Of a stretch of DNA of 64,000 bases, positions 34,695-43,637 are shown one piece after another. The notes below the pieces were generated by a model, which saw nothing but the letters and a program-made list of their open reading frames with translations, did no database searches and was not told where the DNA came from. Position 1 is the stretch's first letter. Each line of letters opens with the position of its first letter. The position numbers and the translations under genes are program-made. This DNA is from JAEZDC01 sp036676415. GTDB lineage: Bacteria > Bacteroidota > Bacteroidia > Chitinophagales > Chitinophagaceae. Location: the NCBI GenBank assembly GCA_036676415.1, contig JAKFCX010000065.1, forward strand, positions 1 through 64,000, written 5' to 3'.

Positions 34695-35189
34695 ATGGCT
34701 GAGAAAAAATACATACTTGACAAACCTACTGCAGATCAGAAATTACAGAGACTTGCTTTAGAAGTAGCAGAGCAGCTTGGTAAAAAAGAAGACCTTATCA
34801 TCATTGGTATAAAAACAAGTGGTCTTGTTATAGCAGAAAAAATCGGAACATTGGTGAAGGAGTATATTCCTTCGGTAAAAGTTATTTCTGCCAGTATGGA
34901 TAAAAGAAAGCCAGGCAATATAACCTTAAGTGAAAACATCGATTTTACCGGTAAAAGTGTTTTGATAACAGATGATGTAGCCAACAGTGGTAAAACGCTT
35001 CTGTACGTTTTGAAACCTTTGCTGGATTTCCATCCGAAAAGAATTCAAACCCTCGTATTAGTCGAAAGAATGCACAAACTTTTTCCCGTAAAACCTGATT
35101 ATGTCGGGTCTTCTATTGCTACTACACAAGAAGATCATATATATGTTGAAGTGGAAAATGGAGAAGTGAGCGGTGCTTATGTTGAATGA
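34695..35189 (+). CDS. PyrR-like phosphoribosyltransferase
   Basis: A 164-residue type I phosphoribosyltransferase. The PRPP loop is VLITDDVANSGKTL, and the region VLVERMHKLFPVKPDYVGSS matches PyrR-type proteins. PyrR itself is an RNA-binding regulator of pyrimidine genes with weak UPRT activity; no pyr attenuator was found here, so regulator status is unproven. ATG 34695 (MAEKKYILDKP) is preferred over the upstream in-frame start at 34641, which falls in the terminator. The 3' end overlaps the convergent desaturase gene by 13 bp. Confidence 0.75.
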   Translation: MAEKKYILDKPTADQKLQRLALEVAEQLGKKEDLIIIGIKTSGLVIAEKIGTLVKEYIPSVKVISASMDKRKPGNITLSENIDFTGKSVLITDDVANSGKTLLYVLKPLLDFHPKRIQTLVLVERMHKLFPVKPDYVGSSIATTQEDHIYVEVENGEVSGAYVE

Positions 35190-36064
35190 TCTTTACGCAA
35201 CTCTTTCCTTAATTGCTTCGTTGTCTTTGAAGAGTTATCATGACTCCAACCTGGAGGATTAATGATGTATTTAATCGCAGTACCAACTGATCCACTCTTC
35301 TTCAGATCTTTTGCCATATTCATCCATTCAAAAAAAGCAATTTTTACAGGATTGTAGGTATTTACATTCTTTGTAAGCCCATATTTCGGTGTATGCATCT
35401 CAGGTTGAAAACTTCCAAACATCCTGTCCCAAATGATCAAAATGCCCGCATGATTTTTATCGAGGTATTCAATATCAGATCCATGATGTACTCTGTGATG
35501 AGATGGTGTATTGAAAATAAATTCAAACCATTTGGGGCACTTATTAACTGCTTCGGTATGTATCCAGAACTGGTACAGCAAGCTAACAGATTGCATCAGC
35601 AGTATCATTGCAGGATGAAATCCCACCAAAGGCATCCAGCTCCAGAAAAGAAATGAGCCTGTTAGATTGCCTGTCCACGTTTGGCGTAATGCTGCAGCCA
35701 GATTATATCGTTCTGATGAATGATGCACTACATGTGAAGCCCAGAACCATCTAACATTATGGCTGATTCGATGAAACCAGTAATAACTAAAGTCATCGGC
35801 AAAGAAGCATAACACCCAAGCCCACCAAGCTGTATGAGGAATAGTGAAGAGCCTGTGCTCATATATCCAGACAAAAAACAGGAGAATAAATGTCTTGGTA
35901 GCGATGCCTATAAACAAATTGCCTAAGCCAAGTGAGATGCTTGTTGCTGCATCTTTTATCTCATATAATTCTCTTTGAGTCTTGATAGCATAAATAACTT
36001 CCACAATAATGAGGATGATAAAAGCAGGAACTGCACTCACTAATATATTCGGAAACTCAGGCAT
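35177..36064 (-). CDS. Sterol desaturase / fatty acid hydroxylase family protein
   Basis: An integral membrane di-iron oxygenase of about 295 residues. The histidine clusters are visible: YYWFHRISHNVRWFWASHVV, then HHSSERYN, and NTPSHHRVHHGSDIEYLDKN further on. Four or more hydrophobic segments surround them. The substrate (lipid, carotenoid or sterol-like) is unknown. ATG 36064 (MPEFPNILVS) is more plausible than the longer in-frame start at 36115. Confidence 0.85.
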   Translation of the reverse strand: MPEFPNILVSAVPAFIILIIVEVIYAIKTQRELYEIKDAATSISLGLGNLFIGIATKTFILLFFVWIYEHRLFTIPHTAWWAWVLCFFADDFSYYWFHRISHNVRWFWASHVVHHSSERYNLAAALRQTWTGNLTGSFLFWSWMPLVGFHPAMILLMQSVSLLYQFWIHTEAVNKCPKWFEFIFNTPSHHRVHHGSDIEYLDKNHAGILIIWDRMFGSFQPEMHTPKYGLTKNVNTYNPVKIAFFEWMNMAKDLKKSGSVGTAIKYIINPPGWSHDNSSKTTKQLRKELRKDHST

Positions 36065-36153
36065 GCTGTGTATGCAATGTACAAATTTGTTTTTGTAGAA
36101 AAATTTTGATGGCACACCCTTTGATTTTACTTATTCAAATAAAATGTTGAGAT

Positions 36154-36354
36154 ATGGCAAACTTTATACGCAGGGGAAAGGATCAGAGAAGCCCGGAAGC
36201 AAACTTCAGCATTTCGAAAGAGATTGCTTACTGGATCAACAAATATGGCATCTGTCCTGTAGAATTCAAGAAGACTTTCGAATCATGTGGTTCGGTGGCA
36301 AAAGCAATTCAATTGTGCATGGCCAACCCTGGAATGAGAAGCGCAATTTCTTAA
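36154..36354 (+). CDS. DUF3606-like small protein
   Basis: A 66-residue protein, basic at the start (MANFIRRGKDQR), then SISKEIAYWINKYGICPVEF and KKTFESCGSVAKAIQLCM. The spacing of YW, the helix, and the ESCGS/AVGNS-like turn resembles DUF3606, a small stress-associated family. A different frame across the same bases is open for 101 codons but has no family likeness. Moderate confidence. Confidence 0.6.
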   Translation: MANFIRRGKDQRSPEANFSISKEIAYWINKYGICPVEFKKTFESCGSVAKAIQLCMANPGMRSAIS

Positions 36355-36408
36355 TCCAATATAGAAGCGATTTTATCTTTTATGAGCGGCAAAATCGATT
36401 CACCAAAA

Positions 36409-36439
36409 GAAAAAATCCCGCCTATAGCGGGATTTTTTT
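36409..36439. terminator. Bidirectional terminator
   Basis: AAAAAATCCCGC and GCGGGATTTTTTT pair around loop CTATA. It lies 16 bp from the stop of hppA on the minus strand and can end transcripts from both directions. Confidence 0.85.
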
Positions 36440-36454
36440 CATTGCATAGATGCA

Positions 36455-38683
36455 TTATTTCTTTTCGGGCATTACATAAGTAACTTCCGTTTTATGTTTT
36501 ATTGATGATGCTTCAATATCCTTCGTACCAAACACCTCTGCAAGGGTAGGAGCGATAACCAATGAAACAATCGACATCAATTTGATAAGGATGTTCATTG
36601 AAGGACCTGACGTATCTTTAAAAGGATCTCCAACAGTATCACCTGTTACGGAAGCTTTATGTGGTTCTGATTTTTTGTAGAATGTCTCGCCATTAATATC
36701 AACACCTTTCTCAAAGCTCTTCTTGGCATTATCCCAGGCACCACCTGCATTATTCTGGAACATACCCATTAATACACCACATACCGTTGCACCAGCTAAA
36801 AATCCACCCAAAGCTTCAGGGCCTAAACTAAAACCGATGATCAACGGAGAAACGATCGCAATAGCACCTGGCAGCATCATCTTTTTGATGGATGCTTCAG
36901 TAGAAATGGCAACACATTTATCGTATTCAGGTTTACCTGTTCCTTCCATAATACCCGGAATGGTTCTGAACTGTCTACGAACTTCTTCCACCATGGCCAT
37001 GGCAGCTTCACCAACAGCTCTGATTGCAAGAGATGAGAAAATGAATGGTATCATACCACCTACAAATAATGCAGCCAGTACATCAGCTTTATAAATATCA
37101 ATTCCTTCAATTCCTGCAACACCAACAAACGCAGCAAACAAAGCCAAAGCAGTTAATGCAGCAGAAGCAATAGCGAATCCTTTACCTGTTGCAGCAGTTG
37201 TATTACCAACAGCATCCAGTGTATCTGTTTTTTCCCTTACTTCTTTTGGTAATTCACTCATTTCGGCAATACCACCAGCGTTATCAGCAATAGGACCGAA
37301 AGCATCGATCGCTAATTGCATAGCAGTGGTGGCCATCATACCTGCAGCAGCGATTGCTACACCATATAGACCTGCAAATTCATAAGAACCATAAATACCT
37401 GCAGCCAATACAAGAATAGGAAGGAAAGTTGATTCCATTCCTACAGCAAGACCACCGATTACGTTTGTAGCATGGCCTGTGGCAGACTGGCGAACAATGC
37501 TGTTCACTGGTCTCTTTCCCATTGCGGTATAATATTCAGTAATGATACTCATTAACGTACCAACCACTAGTCCAACGATGATGGCACCGAATACATCCAT
37601 CTTATCAAACTCAAATCCCCTCAGGTACATAGATCCATCTGGAAGAATATAATCTACAAGGAAATAGCTGGCAATGGCAGTTAAAATAATACTACCCCAG
37701 TTACCCATATTCAAAGCTCTCTGAACAACAGCAGTACTGATACCAGCACTATCGCTTATCCTCACGAACCAGGTTCCAACTATTGAGAAGAGAATTCCTA
37801 CACCTGCAATTAACATTGGAAGTAGAATTGGCGAGAAGCCATTATATCCGTCAGCTAATTCTGCAAGAGGCTTAACAAGCGATTCGTTTGCACTTACTTC
37901 ATGTCCCAACACAATTGTTGCAAGAACAGTAGCTACATAAGAACCAAACAAGTCGGCACCCATACCAGCTACGTCACCAACGTTATCACCAACATTATCT
38001 GCAATGGTTGCAGGATTTCTTGGATCATCTTCTGGAATACCAGCTTCTACTTTACCCACAAGGTCAGCACCCACGTCGGCAGCTTTGGTATAAATACCAC
38101 CACCAACTCTTGCAAACAATGCAATGCTTTCAGCACCAAGAGAAAAACCGGTAAGTACTTCAATAGCTGTTGTTACTTCATGTGCAGTAGACAAAGCACC
38201 AGGAGCAAAAGCATTGATTAATACAATAAATAAACCGCCTAATCCTAAAACAGCTAATCCCGCAACACCCATTCCCATTACGGCTCCACCGGTAAAAGAA
38301 ACATTCAGGGCTTTTGACAAAGATGTTCTTGCTGCATGAGCCGTTCTAACGTTTGCTTTTGTGGCAGCTCTCATACCAATATAACCAGCTAACGCACTAA
38401 AGAATGCACCTGCAACGAATGCCAAAGCAATTGTCCAGTGTGATTCTGCACTGCGAGAACCCATATATCCCAATAAAACACCTACGATGATAACGAAATA
38501 GGTAAGGATCTTCCATTCAGCTTTCAAAAATGCCATCGCACCTTCTGCTATATAGGTGCTGATCTCTCTCATTCTGTCAGTTCCGGTATCCTGCTTAGAT
38601 ACCCATGCATATTTAATAAAGGTGTAGATAAGGCCTATTAATCCCATAGCAGGCACAGCATAAAACAATAGCTTGTCGTCCAT
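36455..38683 (-). CDS. hppA: Membrane-bound ion-translocating pyrophosphatase
   Basis: A 742-residue integral membrane PPase that couples pyrophosphate hydrolysis to H+ or Na+ transport. The catalytic loops are intact: DVGADLVGKVEAGIPEDDPR followed by NPATIADNVGDNVGDVAGMG, and AFGPIADNAGGIAEM near the second site. The segment GNTTAATGKGFAI has Ala where K+-independent enzymes have Lys, pointing to the K+-dependent class, many of which pump Na+. Ion specificity cannot be settled by eye. Confidence 0.95.
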   Translation of the reverse strand: MDDKLLFYAVPAMGLIGLIYTFIKYAWVSKQDTGTDRMREISTYIAEGAMAFLKAEWKILTYFVIIVGVLLGYMGSRSAESHWTIALAFVAGAFFSALAGYIGMRAATKANVRTAHAARTSLSKALNVSFTGGAVMGMGVAGLAVLGLGGLFIVLINAFAPGALSTAHEVTTAIEVLTGFSLGAESIALFARVGGGIYTKAADVGADLVGKVEAGIPEDDPRNPATIADNVGDNVGDVAGMGADLFGSYVATVLATIVLGHEVSANESLVKPLAELADGYNGFSPILLPMLIAGVGILFSIVGTWFVRISDSAGISTAVVQRALNMGNWGSIILTAIASYFLVDYILPDGSMYLRGFEFDKMDVFGAIIVGLVVGTLMSIITEYYTAMGKRPVNSIVRQSATGHATNVIGGLAVGMESTFLPILVLAAGIYGSYEFAGLYGVAIAAAGMMATTAMQLAIDAFGPIADNAGGIAEMSELPKEVREKTDTLDAVGNTTAATGKGFAIASAALTALALFAAFVGVAGIEGIDIYKADVLAALFVGGMIPFIFSSLAIRAVGEAAMAMVEEVRRQFRTIPGIMEGTGKPEYDKCVAISTEASIKKMMLPGAIAIVSPLIIGFSLGPEALGGFLAGATVCGVLMGMFQNNAGGAWDNAKKSFEKGVDINGETFYKKSEPHKASVTGDTVGDPFKDTSGPSMNILIKLMSIVSLVIAPTLAEVFGTKDIEASSIKHKTEVTYVMPEKK

Positions 38684-38714
38684 AAGCGTGTTTGTCAGAT
38701 TTTATTAAGGGCAG

Positions 38715-38722
38715 CAAAAATA
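38715..38722 (-). promoter_or_regulatory. Possible -7 element of hppA
   Basis: The minus strand reads TATTTTTG, an exact TAnnTTTG match, 31 bp upstream of the hppA ATG. Confidence 0.4.
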
Positions 38723-38760
38723 GGGGAGAAAGGATAAAAAAAGGCAGGAACATGCAGTAT

Positions 38761-39600
38761 TTAGCTAACATTCGATAGCTTTTTGAATGCGTGGCCTAAG
38801 TGTTTTGACACATCAGTTGCTAAAAGGCTTTCAAGAGATTCGTGTTGAAGGGCAATATCTGCTGCAAGCCCGTGAATGAATACACCAAGTTTTGCGGCAT
38901 CTGCGGCGGAATATTTTTGGGCAAGTAAAGATATAATAACTCCGGTTAATGCATCACCGGAGCCACCTTTTGCCAGGCCTGAATTTCCGGTGGTATTAAA
39001 GTAGGCTTTCCCGTCGAAAGCAACTAAACTATGATGTCCTTTCAGGATAATAACACACTGCAGTTCTTTCGATTTTTGTAAAGCTGTTTCCTGTCGTGAT
39101 TTTTCATTCGCATGCACACCAAACAAACGATCGAATTCTTTTGCATGTGGAGTAAGAACAGTGTCTGCAGAAAGCTGGGCTAACCAGTTCTTGTTCTGTG
39201 ACAATATATTCAATGCATCGGCATCCAGAACAACGTTTCCCCGGTAATGCTCAATAATTAGAGAAACAAGATGAGTGGCGATATCGTCTGTACCTAAACC
39301 TGGACCGATTCCGATTGCCGTGTACTTTGATAAGTTTTTTTTCACCAGTTCATCTCCGGCAATCGTCATAGCTTCCGGACACCTGGTATTGATAGCATGA
39401 TTGTCGCCACTCAAAAAATGTACTGTGGTAAGTCCTGCACCTGATCGTAAACACGCTTCAGTGGCTATGAGAGCAGCACCGACTTTTCCTGCTGCTCCGC
39501 CAATAATTAAAGCATGTCCATGATCTCCTTTATTTGAATAAGGATTCCTTGGCTTATAGATGCCTCTGATATATTCAATATCTAAATTGATTGGCTTCAA
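38761..39600 (-). CDS. nnrD: ADP-dependent NAD(P)H-hydrate dehydratase
   Basis: Ribokinase-like enzyme that repairs hydrated NAD(P)H. The N-terminal motif GDHGHALIIGGAAGKVGAAL, then ATEACLRSGAGLTTV, IGPGLGTD, DADALNIL and NSGLAKGGSGDALTGVI all match the C-terminal half of bifunctional Nnr proteins. The epimerase (NnrE) half is not fused here. The start is TTG 39600, with an in-frame stop just upstream. Confidence 0.9.
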   Translation of the reverse strand: MKPINLDIEYIRGIYKPRNPYSNKGDHGHALIIGGAAGKVGAALIATEACLRSGAGLTTVHFLSGDNHAINTRCPEAMTIAGDELVKKNLSKYTAIGIGPGLGTDDIATHLVSLIIEHYRGNVVLDADALNILSQNKNWLAQLSADTVLTPHAKEFDRLFGVHANEKSRQETALQKSKELQCVIILKGHHSLVAFDGKAYFNTTGNSGLAKGGSGDALTGVIISLLAQKYSAADAAKLGVFIHGLAADIALQHESLESLLATDVSKHLGHAFKKLSNVS

Positions 39601-39648
39601 TAGCCCCTAAGTTACCTAAACATAGAGGTAATAACGAATAGGTCAATA

Positions 39649-40854
39649 CTATTTCTCTGACTCTTTCTGTTCAGCATCACCTCCAACGGCAACATCACTC
39701 AACTCCGGTTTAGGAGCATCAATAAGTGATTTTGCAAACACCGAGGCTGTATTTCTTGACTTGAAAACCTGGCTATTATATCGGTTACTTAAAATAATCA
39801 CTGTTGCTGTATCCTGCACAACCCTTGTAAAAATATTACAGTTGCCATGCCACCAGCCAGTATGGTATACCACTTTTACATCATCCTTCTCAATCAATCT
39901 CCAACCCATTCCATAATTATGAATGGAAGGTTTTTCATTACTGTAAGGCTGGTAAGCCATCTTAGCAGTTTCTTCATTTACAAACGTTCCGCTGTATAAA
40001 ACTTTATCCCAGATCAAAAGATCTCGTGCATTGCTGTAAATATTTTTATCACCATATATCGCATCAAAATTCTCAATGGTATATGGCCTGTTACCTGCTG
40101 TGTAAGAAATCGGCATTGTAGTAATGTTATCCTTATAACATACCGTTGTATTATTCATACCCAATGGTTTGAACACGTTATCTCTCATGTAATATGGATA
40201 AGACTGACCAGATACTTTCTCAATAATATTCGCCAGGATCACATAATTGGTATTGCAATATTGAAATGCCGTATTCGGACGAGTACTTTCTTTCGGCCTG
40301 TATCGTGTCATGTAAGCTATCACATCGTCATTTGTAAACAACAGGCTTTTATCTTTCGTCTTCATGAAATAAGCGTAGTTCGGCAAACCGCTTCTATGCG
40401 TTAACAACATTCTTATTGTGATACCATAATAGGGGAAAGAAGGATAATATTTCCTGATATCATCGTCTAAAGAAAGCAGGTTTTGCTCCCACATTCTCAG
40501 AATAGCCATCGCTGTAAATGTTTTGGATACAGAGGCTAAATGAAAAGTTGTGTTCTGATCAATATTTTCCTTTGTAGAAAAATTTGCTTTACCCTGGTAT
40601 TTCTCCATGATGATCTGTCCATTCTTTGCTACCAGTATACTGCCGTTGAAATTATTATTATTTAAAAAGTTACTGTAAAATGATGAAGCCTGCTTGCCAT
40701 AAAAATCTTTCTCGTCCTGCGATAATGTTCTGAATAATTGGTCATCAGCTACGAGTTGCAGCTGGGGTTCACTCTTCAATGGTTTAACGGCACTATTCTT
40801 ACACGAAGTCTCGACGCTTAAAAACAGGAATATTAATAATATTGCTTTCATCAT
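39649..40854 (-). CDS. Serine hydrolase, beta-lactamase class C family lipoprotein
   Basis: A protein of about 401 residues with a lipoprotein signal (MMKAILLIFLFLSVETSC), then the penicillin-binding/class C fold. The SxxK motif is ASVSKTFTAMAILRM, the YxN-type motif lies in QYCNTNYVIL, and an HTGWWHG segment stands for the third motif. It is probably a periplasmic peptidase or esterase; resistance activity is not implied. An in-frame start at 40950 would put 32 non-signal residues in front of the lipobox. Confidence 0.83.
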   Translation of the reverse strand: MMKAILLIFLFLSVETSCKNSAVKPLKSEPQLQLVADDQLFRTLSQDEKDFYGKQASSFYSNFLNNNNFNGSILVAKNGQIIMEKYQGKANFSTKENIDQNTTFHLASVSKTFTAMAILRMWEQNLLSLDDDIRKYYPSFPYYGITIRMLLTHRSGLPNYAYFMKTKDKSLLFTNDDVIAYMTRYRPKESTRPNTAFQYCNTNYVILANIIEKVSGQSYPYYMRDNVFKPLGMNNTTVCYKDNITTMPISYTAGNRPYTIENFDAIYGDKNIYSNARDLLIWDKVLYSGTFVNEETAKMAYQPYSNEKPSIHNYGMGWRLIEKDDVKVVYHTGWWHGNCNIFTRVVQDTATVIILSNRYNSQVFKSRNTASVFAKSLIDAPKPELSDVAVGGDAEQKESEK

Positions 40855-40951
40855 TTGTGTTTTCGTCAACTGATCATTTCCGGTCTGTATACTTCCAATG
40901 AAGTGCCAGTTTTTTTGGGGAAATGCTTTTACTAAACTGTTAAATAGCAAT

Positions 40952-40959
40952 TACTTTTG
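40952..40959 (+). promoter_or_regulatory. Possible -7 element of serA
   Basis: TACTTTTG is an exact TAnnTTTG match 5 bp before the serA ATG, again implying a nearly leaderless message. Confidence 0.4.
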
Positions 40960-40964
40960 TGTTG

Positions 40965-42206
40965 ATGAATAAGCAGCAACTATCTACCAGCTACCCAAAA
41001 AGTAAGATCAACATTCTATTTCTTGAAAACATAAGTGAGAAAGCGGTAAAACATTTCCAGGAGAATGAATACATGAATATCAGGCAGTTGAAAGGTGCAT
41101 TGAGTGAAGAAGAACTGGTGAAAGCAGTAAAAGATGTTCATCTGCTCGGCATTCGTTCAAAAACCCAGGTCACTGCCAAAGTATTGTCTGCTGCAAAAAA
41201 ATTACAGGCTATCGGGTGTTTCTGTATCGGTGTAAACCAGGTTGACCTGAAAGCAGCTACCAAACACGGTGTTGTAGTATTTAATGCCCCATATAGTAAT
41301 ACAAGAAGTGTTGCAGAACTGGTAATCGGTGCTGCTATAATGCTCATCAGGAGAATACCGGGGAAAAATAAAGCTGCTCATGAAGGTATTTGGCTGAAGG
41401 AAGCTGCTGGCAGTTTTGAATTAAGAGGAAAGACACTTGGATTGATCGGTTATGGTAATATCGGTTCACAGGTTTCTGTTTTGGCAGAATCGCTTGGAAT
41501 GAAAGTGATGTATTACGATACAGAAACCAAACTTCCCTTAGGTAATGCAACAGATGGAAAGACGTTGAAGGAAGTGCTGGGTAAATCAGATATCATATCA
41601 CTTCATGTTCCTGAAACAAGCCAGACAAAAAACCTCATTAATAAGAACACGATTAAACACATAAAGAAGGGAGCCATCCTCATCAACTATGCAAGAGGAG
41701 AGGTGGTTGATCTTAAATGCCTGAAAACTGCAATTGAAGATGGAAGTATTGGTGGTGCTGCAGTAGATGTATTTCCGGTAGAGCCTGAAAAGAACGGCGA
41801 TAAGTTTGAAACCCCTTTGCAGGGTTTGAACAATGTGTTACTCACACCTCATATCGGTGGATCTACTGAAGAAGCCCAGCAGAATATTGGAGAAGATGTG
41901 AGCGTGAAGCTCTTCAATTTCCTGGAGAAAGGCATCACCACAGGTTCTCATACAGTTCCACCGTTGGCCTTACCACCGGTAGAAGGTTCACACAGGATAC
42001 TGCATATTCATAATAATGTACCAGGAGTATTGAGTGCCATCAACACAGCACTATCTAAAAATAACATCAATATCGTTGGACAATACCTCAAGACCAACGA
42101 ACTGATCGGTTATGTTGTATTAGATGTAGATAAAAAGCTTTCTAACAAAGCTGTTGAACTATTAAGAGAGGTAAAAGAAACAATTAAAGTAAGAATGTTG
42201 TATTAA
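40965..42206 (+). CDS. serA: D-3-phosphoglycerate dehydrogenase
   Basis: First step of serine synthesis. The 413-residue protein has the 2-hydroxyacid dehydrogenase fold: GIRSKTQVT, the NAD loop TLGLIGYGNIGSQVSVLAES, INYARGEVVD with the substrate Arg, and LLTPHIGGST with the catalytic His. A C-terminal ACT domain (HNNVPGVLSAINTALSKNNI) suggests feedback control by serine. ATG 40965 is used; the reading frame is open from a GTG two codons earlier. The stop lies 13 bp from the convergent MFS gene. Confidence 0.93.
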   Translation: MNKQQLSTSYPKSKINILFLENISEKAVKHFQENEYMNIRQLKGALSEEELVKAVKDVHLLGIRSKTQVTAKVLSAAKKLQAIGCFCIGVNQVDLKAATKHGVVVFNAPYSNTRSVAELVIGAAIMLIRRIPGKNKAAHEGIWLKEAAGSFELRGKTLGLIGYGNIGSQVSVLAESLGMKVMYYDTETKLPLGNATDGKTLKEVLGKSDIISLHVPETSQTKNLINKNTIKHIKKGAILINYARGEVVDLKCLKTAIEDGSIGGAAVDVFPVEPEKNGDKFETPLQGLNNVLLTPHIGGSTEEAQQNIGEDVSVKLFNFLEKGITTGSHTVPPLALPPVEGSHRILHIHNNVPGVLSAINTALSKNNINIVGQYLKTNELIGYVVLDVDKKLSNKAVELLREVKETIKVRMLY

Positions 42207-42219
42207 AGTTGATTCCCGT

Positions 42220-43416
42220 TCAATTTATGGCAACTTGAAACTTTGGCTCTTTCACTTTAAACAACATAAAAACCACCACCAATACTGTAACGCAAGCCGT
42301 GGCTAAAAACGCTGCTGCTGCACCAAACTGGTGCCATAATATTCCTGCAATAAAACTGGCGAACATGGCTGCGATATTTCTAAATCCTTCATAAGTACCA
42401 ATAGCGGTTGCTGTTTCTTCCTTTGGTGCAATATTGCTGATCCATGCTTTTGTAATTCCTTCTGTTGCAGCTGCATAACAACCATACAAGAGAAAGATCA
42501 CTGCAAATGCCAGCCAATTATTTAAGACGCTGATGCCGAAATAAACAGTAGCAAACAGAATCAACCCGGTCAACAGTATTTTTTTCATCCCGATCTTATC
42601 TGCTAAATGTCCTAATGGATATGCCAATGCTGCATAAACGGCATTGTAAAAAATATAGACACCGATCAGGGATGTATCACTTAACCCTGCTTCCTTCATT
42701 CTCAATAACAAAAACACATCTGAACTATTGAATAAAGCAAACACCAACATAGGTATCACCAGTAACTGGTAATCCTTTCCAGCCTTGGGTAAATATTGAA
42801 ATGAGATTTTAAGAGAGAATGTTTTTTGATTACTACTAATGGAAGTTCGTTTTCTTTCTCGTATCAACAGCGTAACAATGATTGCCGCAACACCTGGAAT
42901 AAAAGCCCACAGAAACAGTTCTTTATACTCACCGGGGAAATAATGAAGGAACAATAATGCAGCAGCCGGACCTAACATTGCTCCAATAGTATCTAAACTT
43001 CGGTGGAAACCAAAAACCCTTGCTTTTGTTTCCTTAGTAGCTTCATCAGAAAGTAATGCATCTCTTGGTGCTGTTCGTAATCCTTTACCGATCCTGTCCA
43101 TCGTTCTGCAAAAGAAAACCCATGGTAAAAAGCTGAATACGGCAAGTAATGGTTTACTGGCTGCACTTAAACCATAACCCCATCTTACAAAAGGCATTCT
43201 CTTTCCAGCACTATCGCTCCAGGCTCCAAAATATCCTTTGCTTAAACCAGCAACAGCTTCTGCCACACCTTCCAGTATTCCGATAGCGATCATTGAAAAG
43301 CCGATCTCCTTTAGATACAAAGGCATTACCGGGTACAACATTTCACTCGCCATATCAGTGAACAAACTCACCAGCGATAGTAACCATACTGTTTTTGTGA
43401 TGATGTGTTGCTTCAT
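42220..43416 (-). CDS. Major facilitator superfamily transporter
   Basis: A 398-residue membrane protein with twelve predicted helices and the family turn GAWSDSAGKRMPFVRWGYGL after helix 2. RTMDRIGKGLRTAPRDALLS is the conserved segment of a subgroup common in environmental bacteria. The central loop (about 185-205) is Lys/Arg-rich. Substrate unknown. Its ATG overlaps the stop of a 35-codon reading frame upstream (ATGA). Confidence 0.85.
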   Translation of the reverse strand: MKQHIITKTVWLLSLVSLFTDMASEMLYPVMPLYLKEIGFSMIAIGILEGVAEAVAGLSKGYFGAWSDSAGKRMPFVRWGYGLSAASKPLLAVFSFLPWVFFCRTMDRIGKGLRTAPRDALLSDEATKETKARVFGFHRSLDTIGAMLGPAAALLFLHYFPGEYKELFLWAFIPGVAAIIVTLLIRERKRTSISSNQKTFSLKISFQYLPKAGKDYQLLVIPMLVFALFNSSDVFLLLRMKEAGLSDTSLIGVYIFYNAVYAALAYPLGHLADKIGMKKILLTGLILFATVYFGISVLNNWLAFAVIFLLYGCYAAATEGITKAWISNIAPKEETATAIGTYEGFRNIAAMFASFIAGILWHQFGAAAAFLATACVTVLVVVFMLFKVKEPKFQVAIN

Positions 43417-43520
43417 TTATGCAGCTGCAGTTTCCTTTGCAAATAACGTTCTGTTGCAGTAGTGAACCTTCTTTGCTCGAGGTGATTCAATTCTTCCGTT
43501 ACGGTATCATAAGCCTGCAT
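43413..43520 (-). CDS. Possible 35-aa upstream peptide of the MFS gene
   Basis: A short frame encodes a charged helix-prone peptide (starting MQAYDTVTEELNHLEQRRF). Its TGA overlaps the MFS ATG as ATGA. Translational coupling would be possible. No family is recognised and the length makes chance occurrence likely. Confidence 0.3.
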   Translation of the reverse strand: MQAYDTVTEELNHLEQRRFTTATERYLQRKLQLHK

Positions 43521-43613
43521 AGATTCTCTTTTCTTGAAAGGTACATATAAGGACCATCATTTGTGAGATGAGGAATGATTCCTGCTTATAAGGTATGGTT
43601 TATGCATGAAGTA

Positions 43614-43621
43614 TAACTTTG
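43614..43621 (+). promoter_or_regulatory. Possible -7 element of the NDH-2 gene
   Basis: TAACTTTG matches TAnnTTTG, 16 bp before the ATG at 43638. Confidence 0.35.
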
Positions 43622-43637
43622 TAAATCAATAATTACT

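Noticed and set aside
36144..36449. 101-codon frame overlapping the DUF3606-like gene
   Set aside because: It passes through the terminator hairpin and has no domain likeness; the overlapping 66-codon frame fits a family better.
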